Shown here: in pieces, positions 35,003 to 44,400 of the stretch
How positions within the stretch are numbered: position 1 is the first letter of the stretch
How the letters are laid out: each line of letters begins with the position of its first letter
Origin: Fimenecus sp045613585
Lineage (GTDB): Bacteria; Bacillota; Clostridia; Oscillospirales; Acutalibacteraceae
Length of the DNA stretch: 54,301 nucleotides
Assembly (NCBI GenBank): GCA_045613585.1
Contig: JAZLBG010000119.1
Span: 1 to 54,301, forward strand
Reading direction: 5' to 3'
The notes under the pieces: generated by a model
Database searches by the model: none
Told to the model about the DNA's origin: nothing
Seen by the model: the letters and a program-made list of their open reading frames with translations, nothing else
Program-made: the position numbers and the translations under genes

Positions 35003-36340
35003 TTCAACAAATTTCAACAATATATCTTTTTCATTCTCGACTTTATCATCAATTACGGCGGTTAAGGTTTTTTCTAATATTTCACCGATTTTTTTACCTT
35101 TGTAACCGAGAGCAATTAAATCATTACCATTAATTGCAAGATGCTTTATTGAAAAACACTCGTTTTCATTTATAATCTCGTTTACAATTTCACGACACTC
35201 TTTATAAAATTCTTCACCACGAAAATATTGGGGGTTTTGTGCCGAATTGTCGCAATACTTAATTTCAATTAAATCAAAAATTAAATCTTCGCCGATTTGG
35301 GACATAATCTTTTTAAGTCGCTTGCGGTCAGGCTTAGTCATATCATTGACCATAATTGGTGAATCGTGCATTTTAACAAGTGTTACAACTTTATTTTTTG
35401 TATCGTTGTCAAAACGAAGTCGAGTCATAATTTTTTCAGTCATTTCTGCACTCTTTTTAGGGTGAGAGTAATAATGTTGCTCACCATTTTCGTCAAAATG
35501 CGCAACACTTGGTTTGCCAATATCGTGGAATAAAAGTGCAAGACGAATTATAGGATTTTGACTACTTTTTTCAACGGCTTTCAGAGTGTGAGTATAAACA
35601 TCAAAACAATGATGACGATTTTTTTGCTCAAATCCCACACATTCATAAATTTCAGGAATAAAAATACAAACAACATCTGAAAATTCTTGCAAAACATTAT
35701 AAGCGTTTTTGCCGCATATAAGTTTTGTAAATTCTTCACGAATACGCTCTGCCGAAATGTTTTTAAGCAAATCCTTGCACTTGTGAATAGCGTTTTTTGT
35801 TTCAGTTTCAATTTCAAAACCTAAAACAGCTGAAAATCGCATAGCACGAAGAATGCGAAGAGCATCTTCACAAAAGCGGGTTTCTGCATTACCAATACAA
35901 CGGATTATTTTGTTTTTAATGTCGGGGAGTCCACCAACAAGGTCACAAAATCCATTGTCAAAATCAAAGGCTATGCCATTCATTGTAAAATCGCGGCGTA
36001 CAACATCATCTGCCAACGAAGTGGAAAAAACTACGCTGTCAGGGTGACGATTGTCAGAGTAAGTGCCCTCACTTCTGTATGTGGTTATTTCAAGAGGCTC
36101 GTTATTTATAAGCACAGTAACTGTGCCGTGTTTTATGCCTGTTTCAATAACACGAAAATCTGCAAAAACCTGTTTAACTTCATCTGGTGTAGCGTTTGTT
36201 GTGATGTCAATATCGCCAATAGGCAAACCCATAACAAAATCACGTACACTACCACCAATTAAAAACGCTTCAAATCCCTTTGATTTAAGAGTTTCGATAG
36301 CAATTTTTGATTCAGGCTTGAAATTATTTGTTTTCGTCAT
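34994..36340 (-). CDS. cca: CCA-adding tRNA nucleotidyltransferase
   Basis: 448 residues. The N-terminal nucleotidyltransferase head has FLIGGSVRDFVMG, the catalytic DID in IGDIDITTNATP, and the RRDFTMNGIAFD motif. A neck/body region follows, then an HD domain (LALLFHDIGKP) characteristic of longer bacterial CCA or poly(A)-polymerase family members. It probably builds or repairs tRNA 3' CCA; a poly(A)-polymerase activity cannot be excluded by sequence alone. The start overlaps the TSCPD gene by 17 bases. The final residues EQI and the stop lie in the terminal repeat of element E. Confidence 0.92.
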   Translation of the reverse strand: MTKTNNFKPESKIAIETLKSKGFEAFLIGGSVRDFVMGLPIGDIDITTNATPDEVKQVFADFRVIETGIKHGTVTVLINNEPLEITTYRSEGTYSDNRHPDSVVFSTSLADDVVRRDFTMNGIAFDFDNGFCDLVGGLPDIKNKIIRCIGNAETRFCEDALRILRAMRFSAVLGFEIETETKNAIHKCKDLLKNISAERIREEFTKLICGKNAYNVLQEFSDVVCIFIPEIYECVGFEQKNRHHCFDVYTHTLKAVEKSSQNPIIRLALLFHDIGKPSVAHFDENGEQHYYSHPKKSAEMTEKIMTRLRFDNDTKNKVVTLVKMHDSPIMVNDMTKPDRKRLKKIMSQIGEDLIFDLIEIKYCDNSAQNPQYFRGEEFYKECREIVNEIINENECFSIKHLAINGNDLIALGYKGKKIGEILEKTLTAVIDDKVENEKDILLKFVEQI

Positions 36341-36581
36341 TTAATGCAACTTCTAAAGCCTGAGCCAACTGGTCAGGACAAGATGTTGGTTTAAAGCCAC
36401 ATTTTATACCTTTAAGAAGTGGAATAACCTCTTCGGCAGGCTTGCCCTCAACAAGAGCACCTATACCTTTAAGGTTTCCGTTACATCCACCAAAGAATGA
36501 AACATTTTTAACAATTCCGTTTTCTAATTCAAAATCGATTTGTCGTGCACAAGTGCCACGAGTTTTATATGAATGTGTCAT
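36324..36581 (-). CDS. TSCPD-domain protein
   Basis: 85 residues. Contains the TSCPDQL motif near the C-terminus (about 69-75), the GGCNGNLKGI segment (about 31-40) and conserved N-terminal YKTRGTCARQIDFEL. It matches the small free-standing TSCPD proteins (TIGR03905 type), related to a domain found at the end of vitamin-B12-dependent ribonucleotide reductases. The three Cys (C12, C34, C71) could bind metal. No function is established. It lies 1 base after rsmA in the same operon. Confidence 0.88.
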   Translation of the reverse strand: MTHSYKTRGTCARQIDFELENGIVKNVSFFGGCNGNLKGIGALVEGKPAEEVIPLLKGIKCGFKPTSCPDQLAQALEVALNDENK

Positions 36582-36582
36582 A

Positions 36583-37464
36583 TTATTTTACCTCATAAAT
36601 TTTATTTGAAAGTGTAACTAATTCTTCCATTGTAAGTGCTTCTGCACGGGCAGTAGGAGAAAGTCCGGCATTTTCAATTGCAAGTGAAATTTTGTCTTTA
36701 CCTATACCCATTCCGCTTGAAACAGAGTTTAGAATAGTTTTTCTTCTCTGTGCAAAAGCGGATTTTATCATTTTAAAGAAAAGAGCTTCGTCTTTAACTT
36801 CATAATCACCTTTTTTAGTTAAATCAAGACTGATAACACAACTGTCAACCTTAGGGCTTGGGAAGAAAGACCCGCGAGAAACATCAAAAAGTTTGCGAGC
36901 TTCTGCATAATAATTAACTGCAACAGTAACAGCACCGCTCTCTCTTGAGCCAACTTTTGCACAAAGACGGTCACCAGCCTCTTTTTGTACCATTACAATA
37001 ATTTTATTAAATGGCAATTTTTCTTCAAGTAATCTCATGATAACAGGGCTTGTAATGTAGTAAGGCAAGTTAGCACACACAAAAATTTCCATACCCTCAA
37101 AATATTCTTTTACAACTTGTTCAAGGTCGATTTTAAGAATATCTCCATTAATAAGTGTAAGATTATCATACCCTGAAAGTGTGTCTTCTAATACTGGGAA
37201 AAGTCGTGTGTCAAGTTCGACACAAACAACTTTTTCACAGCGTTCAAGAAGTTCTTTTGTGAGAACACCAACGCCTGCACCAATTTCAAGCACACCTATA
37301 GGTTTGTCTGTACTTTCTCTTACAGCATCTGCCATTCTAGGACAAACTGTAGGATTTACAAGAAAGTTTTGACCTAATCCTTTTGAAAATGTAACTGAAT
37401 GCTCACCCATAACCTTTTTTATAACTGAAAGGTCTGTAAGTGTGTAATTTTTCTTATCTGACAT
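36583..37464 (-). CDS. rsmA: 16S rRNA dimethyladenosine transferase
   Basis: 293 residues. SAM-binding motif LEIGAGVGVLTKELL, target motif NLPYYITSPVIM (NLPY), and the N-terminal GQNFLVNPTV. It dimethylates two adjacent adenosines in helix 45 of 16S rRNA. The start overlaps the aminotransferase end by 11 bases, so the two are translationally coupled. Confidence 0.96.
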   Translation of the reverse strand: MSDKKNYTLTDLSVIKKVMGEHSVTFSKGLGQNFLVNPTVCPRMADAVRESTDKPIGVLEIGAGVGVLTKELLERCEKVVCVELDTRLFPVLEDTLSGYDNLTLINGDILKIDLEQVVKEYFEGMEIFVCANLPYYITSPVIMRLLEEKLPFNKIIVMVQKEAGDRLCAKVGSRESGAVTVAVNYYAEARKLFDVSRGSFFPSPKVDSCVISLDLTKKGDYEVKDEALFFKMIKSAFAQRRKTILNSVSSGMGIGKDKISLAIENAGLSPTARAEALTMEELVTLSNKIYEVK

Positions 37465-38641
37465 ATTTTTCTTTTACCTTACCTAAAATTTTCATACCAT
37501 CTTGGATTTTTTCTTTTGATGGTGTTGAGAAGTTCATTCTGAAGCAATTTGTTTGCTCATCATTAATCATAAAGGCTGTGCCTGGTACGACCGCAACCTT
37601 GTTAGCGATACAATCTTTAACAAAATCAAGCATATTAACGCTTTCAGGGAGTTTGCACCAAACAAAAAGCCCGCCTTCAGGTCTTACATACTCAACAAAA
37701 TCACCTAATTCACTATCAATTAAATCACACATAAGGTTTAATTTTTCGCCATAGATTTCACGGATTTTCTCAATGTGAGCATTAACATCATTTTCTGTCA
37801 TCCATTTATGCACAAGCATTTGTGAAAATACGGGAGTATGAACATCGGATGCTTGTTTGCCAACAGTCATTTTTGCAATAATCGGTGATGGTGCAACAAT
37901 GTAGCCAACACGAATACCAGGGGCTAAAAGTTTTGAGAATGAGCCTGCATAAATTACAATTCCGTCTTCATCCATACTTTTAATTGAAGGAATATCTTCA
38001 CCCGAAACTCGTAAATCTCCATAAGGGTTGTCCTCTAAAATTAAAAGACCATATTTTTTAGCAAGATCATAAACAGCCTTGCGTTTTTCAAGACTCATTG
38101 TAGCTCCTGACGGATTTTGAAAATTAGGAATTGTATAAATAAATCTGGGGTTAGTAGCGTTTTTAATAGCGTTTTCCAATTCTTCAATATTCATTCCATC
38201 TGCTTCAACAGATACGCCTTTAAGCTTGCAACCATAAGAGCGGAAACAGTTAAGCGAGCCAATAAATGAAGGGCATTCACAAATTATTGTGTCTCCAAAG
38301 TCACAAAGAGCTTTTGTGGCTAAATCCATAACTTGTTGAGCACCAGAAGTGACAATAAGTGAGTCGAAATTGTTACCGATATTATATTTTTCTTTTACAA
38401 AGTTCACAAGAGTATCAATAAGTGGTTTATAACCTTCAGTAACTCCGTATTGTAATGCAGTAACGGGTGAGTTTTCAAAAATTTCTGAAGAAATACGCTT
38501 TACTTCATCAATAGGGAATGATGCTTCGTCAGGATTCCCCGCTGCAAAAGGAATAACCTGTGGGTCTTGTGTTGCTTTTAGTATTTCACGAATTGCAGAT
38601 GGTTGCAATTCAGATATTCTTTTAGAAAAATAGTAGTCCAT
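37454..38641 (-). CDS. PLP-dependent aminotransferase, class I/II (2-aminoadipate/MocR-like group)
   Basis: 395 residues from the ATG at 38641; a GTG three codons earlier overlaps the AGGTG binding site and is rejected. The motifs are IPFAAGNPDEASFP, TSGAQQVMDLA, IPNFQNPSGATMS, EDNPYGDLR and the PLP lysine in YAGSFSKLLAPGIRVGY. This group covers branched-chain, aromatic and 2-aminoadipate transaminases, and the substrate cannot be read from sequence. It lacks the DNA-binding N-terminus of true MocR regulators. It is the first gene of a four-gene minus-strand operon with rsmA. Confidence 0.88.
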   Translation of the reverse strand: MDYYFSKRISELQPSAIREILKATQDPQVIPFAAGNPDEASFPIDEVKRISSEIFENSPVTALQYGVTEGYKPLIDTLVNFVKEKYNIGNNFDSLIVTSGAQQVMDLATKALCDFGDTIICECPSFIGSLNCFRSYGCKLKGVSVEADGMNIEELENAIKNATNPRFIYTIPNFQNPSGATMSLEKRKAVYDLAKKYGLLILEDNPYGDLRVSGEDIPSIKSMDEDGIVIYAGSFSKLLAPGIRVGYIVAPSPIIAKMTVGKQASDVHTPVFSQMLVHKWMTENDVNAHIEKIREIYGEKLNLMCDLIDSELGDFVEYVRPEGGLFVWCKLPESVNMLDFVKDCIANKVAVVPGTAFMINDEQTNCFRMNFSTPSKEKIQDGMKILGKVKEKYVR

Positions 38642-38671
38642 TTGTGTCACCTATGAAAAAAGATATAAGTA

Positions 38672-38700
38672 ATTTTATCACAACATATAAATCATTTCAA
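38672..38700 (-). promoter_or_regulatory. Promoter of the aminotransferase-rsmA-TSCPD-cca operon
   Basis: On the minus strand: TTGAAA, 17 bases, TAAAAT, with TG at -15 (extended -10). Confidence 0.72.
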
Positions 38701-38726
38701 GAGCCACTAATTTTATATGTTACATA

Positions 38727-38755
38727 TTGCACAACCCGAGGGATTATGATAAAAT
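38727..38755 (+). promoter_or_regulatory. Promoter of the diguanylate cyclase gene
   Basis: TTGCAC (38727-38732), 17 bases, TAAAAT (38750-38755) with an extended -10 TG. It is divergent from the minus-strand promoter 27 bases away. Confidence 0.7.
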
Positions 38756-38787
38756 CATAATAGAAGATAAGAAAGGAGGAAATCAGA

Positions 38788-39963
38788 ATGTTCACAAATA
38801 TTATTGCAGAGATGGCAAAAATCAAAAACATTGAGCAGAACAAAATCAGCGAAGCTTATGAAGCAAAAAAAGCAAAAAATAGTGATAATCCTATTTATCG
38901 TGAAGTTGAAGCAGACAGAATACATACAAATTTTATCAGAATAATTCCCGCATCAATTGCGCTTTTGCTTGTTGAAGTTTGTGGTATGTTATGGGCTTTA
39001 TGGTCAGGTGTAAAGTTTGATTATGGTAAAGGATTTCTGATTTCTTGCTGTGTTTTTGCTTTTGTATCGGTGAGTTTTATTGTTGCTATTGAAATTTTGC
39101 TTAAATACAAAAAGACCTCAAATCATCAGATGAAAATCATATATACTTCATATTGGGTCTTATATACCATTGAAGCGTTGTCTTTCTCTGTAATGGAGGC
39201 GCTGGACAGACAAACAACAAACAACTATCTTATTTTTGTGCTTTTGATTTCGTTCTTGCCTGTAATTACGCCATTCACAAAAAACCTTCTGCTTATTGTA
39301 GCGCTTTATATTGAGTGTTGTGCTCTTTTATTCGCTATGTGCACACCGTCAGATTTAATGCTGTGCTTCTTTGTTACAGTGCTTGGAATGGGTTATTCAG
39401 TTATCCATTTCAATCATTATCTTTCAGTAAGTATTGCTAACAAAAAACTTGAATTTTCTGCTAATGGTGATTTGCTTACAAGCTTTATGAATAGACGTGG
39501 ATTTGAAAAAGCGGCACCACTGCTTCGCAGTTTCTGTAAAAACAACGGATACAATTTTTGTATGATTATGGTGGATATTGATAATTTCAAGTCATATAAC
39601 GACAGATATGGCCATCTCGAGGGAGATATTTGCCTTAAAGAGGTATCTGCTTGCATAAAAGAGAATTTTTCAAGACCAACTGATTTGTGTATCCGTTATG
39701 GTGGTGAAGAATTTCTTGTGCTTACAGCCCAACGTGATGTTGAAAAATTAGTTGAACATCTTGAAGATACTCTTGAGCTTGTAAATGATATTGAGTTTGA
39801 AAATACTTTTGAATCAGTATCTGTCAGTGCCGGTCTTTATGTTGCAACTGAAGATGATAAAGAAACTCCTATTGAGAAACTTGTTGAAAGGGCAGATAAA
39901 GAACTTTATAATGCAAAAAAACACGGAAAAAATTGTATAAGTTATCTCGGAGAAATTTATTAA
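38788..39963 (+). CDS. Membrane diguanylate cyclase (GGDEF)
   Basis: 391 residues. Residues about 50-215 contain roughly six hydrophobic segments, a membrane sensor with no known periplasmic fold. Residues about 225-391 are a GGDEF domain with MVDIDNFKSYNDRYGH and the active-site GGEEF at 305-309. An RxxD inhibitory site (R296, D299) stands exactly five residues before it, so product feedback is expected. It should make cyclic di-GMP from GTP. AGGAGG lies 8 bases before the ATG. Monocistronic and divergent from the rsmA operon. No EAL or HD-GYP partner is in the window. Confidence 0.93.
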   Translation: MFTNIIAEMAKIKNIEQNKISEAYEAKKAKNSDNPIYREVEADRIHTNFIRIIPASIALLLVEVCGMLWALWSGVKFDYGKGFLISCCVFAFVSVSFIVAIEILLKYKKTSNHQMKIIYTSYWVLYTIEALSFSVMEALDRQTTNNYLIFVLLISFLPVITPFTKNLLLIVALYIECCALLFAMCTPSDLMLCFFVTVLGMGYSVIHFNHYLSVSIANKKLEFSANGDLLTSFMNRRGFEKAAPLLRSFCKNNGYNFCMIMVDIDNFKSYNDRYGHLEGDICLKEVSACIKENFSRPTDLCIRYGGEEFLVLTAQRDVEKLVEHLEDTLELVNDIEFENTFESVSVSAGLYVATEDDKETPIEKLVERADKELYNAKKHGKNCISYLGEIY

Positions 39964-39972
39964 ATTATAAAA

Positions 39973-40008
39973 ATAAGCCACTTCAAAAGAAGTGGCTTTA
40001 ATTATTTA
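39973..40008. terminator. Bidirectional terminator
   Basis: AAGCCACTTC, loop AAAA, GAAGTGGCTT, followed by TAATTATTT. It lies between convergent genes. Confidence 0.82.
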
Positions 40009-40027
40009 GAAAGGCGAATAAAACTTA

Positions 40028-40879
40028 TTATTGTTGTGGTGGCTGCATACCCATAAGTGAATTCATCATTCCGCCTGATTTCTTTTTAGGTGGTTTGTAT
40101 GCAGGTGGGTTTTTCATAAGTTCTTTTGCTTTTTTACCTGCAGGTGATGCGAGATAAGCGTTTACAGCAACGAGTGTTTCATAAAAATCGTCATCTGTAA
40201 TATAATTGCGACATTTTTCAAGAAGCTCTTTGTCGTTGTCGATTTCACCAAGAATTGTAACAACAACAAGGTCCTGAACATCAATTGAACCATTTTCATA
40301 GATTTCACTTAAAATCTTGAAAAGCTTTTTCAACTGTTGAGCATCATTTGAACGGATTGTGTTCATAATGCAAGCGTTACCGTGATTTACAAAGAAATCT
40401 TCGCCAAGGAATTCATCATATTTCTGGAAGTTTTCTTTATAAGCATCTTTAAGTTCAGGGTAAAGAGTAACAATTCTGCTTGCAAGTGTGTTAGCATCAT
40501 AAGCAGTGCCGTTTTTTGCAGCAGACTTTGAAATTGTCTGTGGAGCTTTCTTAACAGATTGTTTTGCCTTTTTGCCATGAGATGTAGCAACTGTGTCAAT
40601 AATTTCGTTGCAAAGAGATTTAATATCACGGTCTTCGTAAGTTTCAAGGTCAAGAAGATTTGACTCAGTCTTTACAAATTCACCATCTGGGAGTTTTTCC
40701 ATAACATCAAGAAGATTATCATGGCTTAAAAGACGAAGAGTAAGGTCGCCTTTTTGGAAATCTGCAAAAGCAGTTTCGTTTTCTTCAGTAACAGGAGTTA
40801 AAAGTTCAAATCCGTTATCTGCAAATTTTTCGTTACAACCCTTTATTATAAGAGAAAGGGCTTCTTTTCTTTCAAGCAT
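40028..40879 (-). CDS. Unknown cytoplasmic protein, 283 residues
   Basis: No function recognised. No signal peptide or membrane helix. Residues 1-100 form an acidic alpha/beta region. Residues about 100-125 are a Lys/Ala linker (KKAKQSVKKAPQTISKSAAK). Residues about 130-250 are helical, with YPELKDAYKENF, FVNHGNACIMNTI and IDVQDLVVVTILGEIDND. The tail is Pro/Lys/Gly/Met-rich and ends MGMQPPQQ. Codon use matches its neighbours. Monocistronic with its own promoter. Confidence 0.8.
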   Translation of the reverse strand: MLERKEALSLIIKGCNEKFADNGFELLTPVTEENETAFADFQKGDLTLRLLSHDNLLDVMEKLPDGEFVKTESNLLDLETYEDRDIKSLCNEIIDTVATSHGKKAKQSVKKAPQTISKSAAKNGTAYDANTLASRIVTLYPELKDAYKENFQKYDEFLGEDFFVNHGNACIMNTIRSNDAQQLKKLFKILSEIYENGSIDVQDLVVVTILGEIDNDKELLEKCRNYITDDDFYETLVAVNAYLASPAGKKAKELMKNPPAYKPPKKKSGGMMNSLMGMQPPQQ

Positions 40880-40917
40880 TTTTAATACCTCAAATCAAAA
40901 AATTATATATCTTATAA

Positions 40918-40946
40918 AGTATAACACAATTATTTTCATTTGTCAT
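40918..40946 (-). promoter_or_regulatory. Promoter of the 283-residue unknown gene
   Basis: On the minus strand: ATGACA, 17 bases, TATACT. GAGGT lies before the start codon. Confidence 0.62.
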
Positions 40947-40968
40947 TAAAAATTTGTGAATATTATAA

Positions 40969-40997
40969 TTGATTACTTAAATATATTGTGGTAAAAT
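40969..40997 (+). promoter_or_regulatory. ddl promoter
   Basis: TTGATT (40969-40974), 17 bases, TAAAAT (40992-40997). Confidence 0.65.
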
Positions 40998-41039
40998 AAC
41001 TATATATGTGGTAGTATGCCATTTCGGGAGGAAATTTTC

Positions 41040-42107
41040 ATGAAAAACGCACTTATTATTTTTGGTGGAGTTTCATCAGAACATAATGTTTCTTGTGTTT
41101 CAGCAACTTCGGTAATCAAAAACACACCTAAAGATAAGTACAATGTGGTAATGTTAGGTGTTACAAAAGAGGGCGAAATGTACCTTTATACAGGTGATGT
41201 TGAGAAGCTTGTAAATGATGGTTGGCTTGAAGACAAAGCTAATCTAAAAAAAGCAACAATTTCTACAAATCAGAGTGACAAGGGCGTTTTAGTTCTCGAT
41301 AACGGCAAATATGAACTTATAAAAATTGATGTGTGTTTCCCTGTAATGCATGGCAAAAATGGTGAAGACGGAACAATGCAAGGACTTCTCACAATTGCAG
41401 GTATTCCTTATGTTGGTTGCAACACAATGGCATCAGCGGTTTGTATGGATAAGGCTATGACAAATGCAATTTGTGATGTTAACGGTATTGCACAAGCAAA
41501 ATGGAAATACATAACAAAATACGATTTCACAAAAAAAGGTAAAGAGTTTGCAAAAGAGTGCGAAGAATATTTAGGACTTCCTGTATTTATAAAACCTGCA
41601 AATGCAGGGTCATCAGTTGGCGTACGAAAAGCAAAGAGCATTGACGAAATATATTCAGCGCTTGAATATGCATTCCAGTTTGACGACAGAGTTGTTGTTG
41701 AAGAAGGCATTGATGGTGCCGAGGTTGAATGTGCAGTTATGGGTAATGATGAACCAATTGCAGGTGCAGTTGGTGAAATTGAACCTTGTAACGAATTTTA
41801 TGATTTTGATGCAAAATATGAGTCAGATAGCGGACTTCACATTCCGGCAAGAATAAGTGAAGAAAAAATTAAAGAAGTTCAAGAAAAAGCAGTTAAAGCA
41901 TATAAAGCGTGGGGTTGCTCAGGTCTTGCTCGTGTTGATTTCTTTGTGAGATATTCAGACGGAGAAGTGCTTCTTAATGAGCCTAACACATTACCAGGAT
42001 TTACATCAATCAGTATGTACCCAATGCTTATGAATGCAGTTGGCATTTCACCAAGCGAATTGATTGATAAGCTTTTCTGCTATGCAATTGAAAAGTGGGA
42101 GAAATAA
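41040..42107 (+). CDS. ddl: D-alanine--D-alanine ligase
   Basis: 355 residues from ATG 41040 (GGAGG 9 bases before); the frame from 41016 lacks a site. ATP-grasp enzyme with IFGGVSSEHNVSCVSA, FPVMHGKNGEDGTMQGLL, GSSVGVRKAKS and the C-terminal NEPNTLPGFTSISMYPML. It makes the D-Ala-D-Ala end of the peptidoglycan stem peptide. The stop codon overlaps the next start (TAATG), so translation is coupled. MurF is not adjacent. Confidence 0.96.
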   Translation: MKNALIIFGGVSSEHNVSCVSATSVIKNTPKDKYNVVMLGVTKEGEMYLYTGDVEKLVNDGWLEDKANLKKATISTNQSDKGVLVLDNGKYELIKIDVCFPVMHGKNGEDGTMQGLLTIAGIPYVGCNTMASAVCMDKAMTNAICDVNGIAQAKWKYITKYDFTKKGKEFAKECEEYLGLPVFIKPANAGSSVGVRKAKSIDEIYSALEYAFQFDDRVVVEEGIDGAEVECAVMGNDEPIAGAVGEIEPCNEFYDFDAKYESDSGLHIPARISEEKIKEVQEKAVKAYKAWGCSGLARVDFFVRYSDGEVLLNEPNTLPGFTSISMYPMLMNAVGISPSELIDKLFCYAIEKWEK

Positions 42108-42526
42108 TGAAAAAAGACGCAGTAATCAGAATTGTCAGTATGCAACGCACCGAAAATGGTGACAATGCAGGTGAAATGACCGTAACAGGCACACTCACTT
42201 GTGAAGATGACAAAAGCATAATTGAATACATAGAAAACAATGAAGAAACAGGCCCTGAAGAAACAACAATTACAGTTTTTAACAACAATATTGTAAGCAT
42301 TGTTCGCAAAGGTCAGTTCAGTAGTGAAATGATGGTTGAAAAAGGTGTTCGCCATCACACATTTTACAGCACGCCTTATGGTGAGCTTACAATGGGCATT
42401 TACGGAAATCAGGTTGAGTGGTCAAAAGATGACAACGGTGGAGTTCTTAAAATGAAATATTCACTTGATTTCAATAACGGATTTGTATCAGAAAACACTA
42501 TGAAAATATATATTGAGGAGAAATAA
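42107..42526 (+). CDS. DUF1934 protein, YwiB-like beta-barrel
   Basis: 139 residues from ATG 42107, which shares a base with the ddl stop. An all-beta pattern with VIRIVSMQRTENGDNAGEMT, then TTITVFNNNIVSIVRKGQFSSEMMVEKG and TPYGELTMGIYGNQVEW matches DUF1934, a calycin-like barrel. In Bacillus the homologue ywiB likewise stands directly before argS, and that order is preserved here with 2 bases between. Function unknown; conservation of the pair hints at a link to arginyl-tRNA synthetase. Confidence 0.85.
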   Translation: MKKDAVIRIVSMQRTENGDNAGEMTVTGTLTCEDDKSIIEYIENNEETGPEETTITVFNNNIVSIVRKGQFSSEMMVEKGVRHHTFYSTPYGELTMGIYGNQVEWSKDDNGGVLKMKYSLDFNNGFVSENTMKIYIEEK

Positions 42527-42528
42527 GG

Positions 42529-44274
42529 ATGTCTAAATTAGTTAAACAGGCAACAGACCAACTTCACACACTTATTGTTGATGCATTAGGTAAAGCGGTG
42601 GCAGAGGGTGAAATTTCATCAGAGCCAATTCCTGCATTTAACATTGAGGTTCCTGCAAATCGTGATAATGGTGACTACTCATCAAATATTGCATTTGTTT
42701 GTGCAAAAGTTTTTCGTAAAGCACCTAAAATGATTGCAGATTTAGTTGCAAGACACATTGACCTTGACGGCACATATTTTGATTCTTGCACAGTTGCAGG
42801 TGCAGGATTTGTAAACTTTATACTTTCAAAGGATTTTTATGCAGATGTTCTCGCTGATGTTAAAGCACTTGGTAAAGATTACGGCAGAAGTGACTATGGT
42901 AATGGCAAAAAAATCAATGTAGAATTTGTTTCTGCTAACCCAACAGGACCAATGCATATGGGTAATGCTCGTGGCGGTGCTTTGGGTGACTGTCTTGCAG
43001 CAGTGCTTGATATGGCAGGTTATGAGGTTGAACGTGAATTCTATATTAACGACGCAGGTAATCAGATTGAAAAATTCGCACTTTCACTTGATATTCGTTA
43101 TCAGCAGATTTATAAAGGTGAAGATGCAGTAGAATTGCCAGAAGATAGCTACCATGGAGAAGATATTAAAGAAAGAGCACAACAGTTTGCAGATGTTTAT
43201 GGTGATGAATACATTGACAAGAGCGAAAGTGAAAGAAGAAAAGCACTTGTTGAGTTTGCACTTCCTAAAAATATCGACAATATGAAAGCTAATATGGCAA
43301 AATATCGTATTGAATACAAAACTTGGTTTAAAGAGAGTATTCTTCACGAAAGCGGAGCAGTTAAAGAGGTTATTGAATACCTTACAAATAAAGGCTTAAC
43401 TTATGAAAAAGACGGCGCAGTTTGGTACAACAATATCAAGGTGCAGACAGAAATGCTTACTCGTCAGGGTAAAACTCAAGAAGAAATTGATAAACTTGAA
43501 CTTAAAGATGATGTTCTTGTTCGTCAAAATGGTAACCCAACATATTTTGCAGCAGATATTGCTTATCACAAGAATAAACTTGTTACTCGTGGCTTTGACA
43601 AAGCAATCAATATCTGGGGTGCAGACCACCCCGGCCACGTTGCTCGTATGAAAGGTGTTCTTGAAGCACTTGACCTTGACAGTGACAGACTTGATGTTAT
43701 TTTGATGCAACTTGTTCGTCTTACTCGTGATGGCGAAGTTGTAAGAATGTCAAAGAGAACAGGTAAAGCAATCACTCTTGTTGATTTGCTTGAAGATATT
43801 CCTGTTGACGCAGTTCGTTTCTTATTTAATATGCGTGAACCAGGCTCACAGATGGACTTTGACCTTGATTTAGCGGTTGAACAGTCATCACAAAACCCAG
43901 TTTACTACTGTCAGTACGCAAATGCTCGTATTCACAGTATTCTCCGTAAGGTTGAAGCAGATGGCGTAACAGTTCGTGATTGCACAAAAGATGAGCTCAA
44001 ACTCCTTGTGGCTCCTGAAGAAATCGAGCTTATTCGTCATTTAGCATCACTTACAGACGAAATTGTGAACTCTGCAAAGAATTATGACCCTGCAAAGATT
44101 ACTCGTTATTGTATTGATTTGGCAACATTGTTCCATAAATTCTATAATGCTTGCCGCGTAACAGTTGAAGACGAAAGTCTTATGCAGGCTCGTCTTTACC
44201 TTTGCAACTGCGTAATGAACGTAATTACAAACATTCTCAAAATGTTCCGCATTTCAACACCAGAGAGTATGTAA
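42529..44274 (+). CDS. argS: Arginyl-tRNA synthetase
   Basis: 581 residues. N-terminal additional domain, then the class I HIGH-like motif HMGN (H143) in NPTGPMHMGNARGGALGD, and RMSKRTGKAI for KMSKS. The C-terminal DALR anticodon-binding region starts with NPVYYCQYANARIHSI. It charges tRNA-Arg and ends a tight ddl-DUF1934-argS operon. No T-box leader is present. Confidence 0.97.
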   Translation: MSKLVKQATDQLHTLIVDALGKAVAEGEISSEPIPAFNIEVPANRDNGDYSSNIAFVCAKVFRKAPKMIADLVARHIDLDGTYFDSCTVAGAGFVNFILSKDFYADVLADVKALGKDYGRSDYGNGKKINVEFVSANPTGPMHMGNARGGALGDCLAAVLDMAGYEVEREFYINDAGNQIEKFALSLDIRYQQIYKGEDAVELPEDSYHGEDIKERAQQFADVYGDEYIDKSESERRKALVEFALPKNIDNMKANMAKYRIEYKTWFKESILHESGAVKEVIEYLTNKGLTYEKDGAVWYNNIKVQTEMLTRQGKTQEEIDKLELKDDVLVRQNGNPTYFAADIAYHKNKLVTRGFDKAINIWGADHPGHVARMKGVLEALDLDSDRLDVILMQLVRLTRDGEVVRMSKRTGKAITLVDLLEDIPVDAVRFLFNMREPGSQMDFDLDLAVEQSSQNPVYYCQYANARIHSILRKVEADGVTVRDCTKDELKLLVAPEEIELIRHLASLTDEIVNSAKNYDPAKITRYCIDLATLFHKFYNACRVTVEDESLMQARLYLCNCVMNVITNILKMFRISTPESM

Positions 44275-44321
44275 GTTCAAAATGCGGTTGTTTTTTGCAC
44301 CACCTGTATGCTATTAGAGTA

Positions 44322-44350
44322 TTGTAAACGATAGCAAACTGGAATAAAAT
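44322..44350 (+). promoter_or_regulatory. Promoter of the LRR surface protein gene
   Basis: TTGTAA (44322-44327), 17 bases, TAAAAT (44345-44350). AGGGGAG lies before the ATG at 44401. Confidence 0.62.
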
Positions 44351-44400
44351 TAAGAATATACATAATGGTATATATAATTAAAAACAAAGGGGAGTAGTTT

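Noticed and set aside
44275..44400. Extra small gene or T-box near argS
   Set aside because: No T-box sequence lies before argS, and the gap after it has only a promoter and no frame with a binding site.
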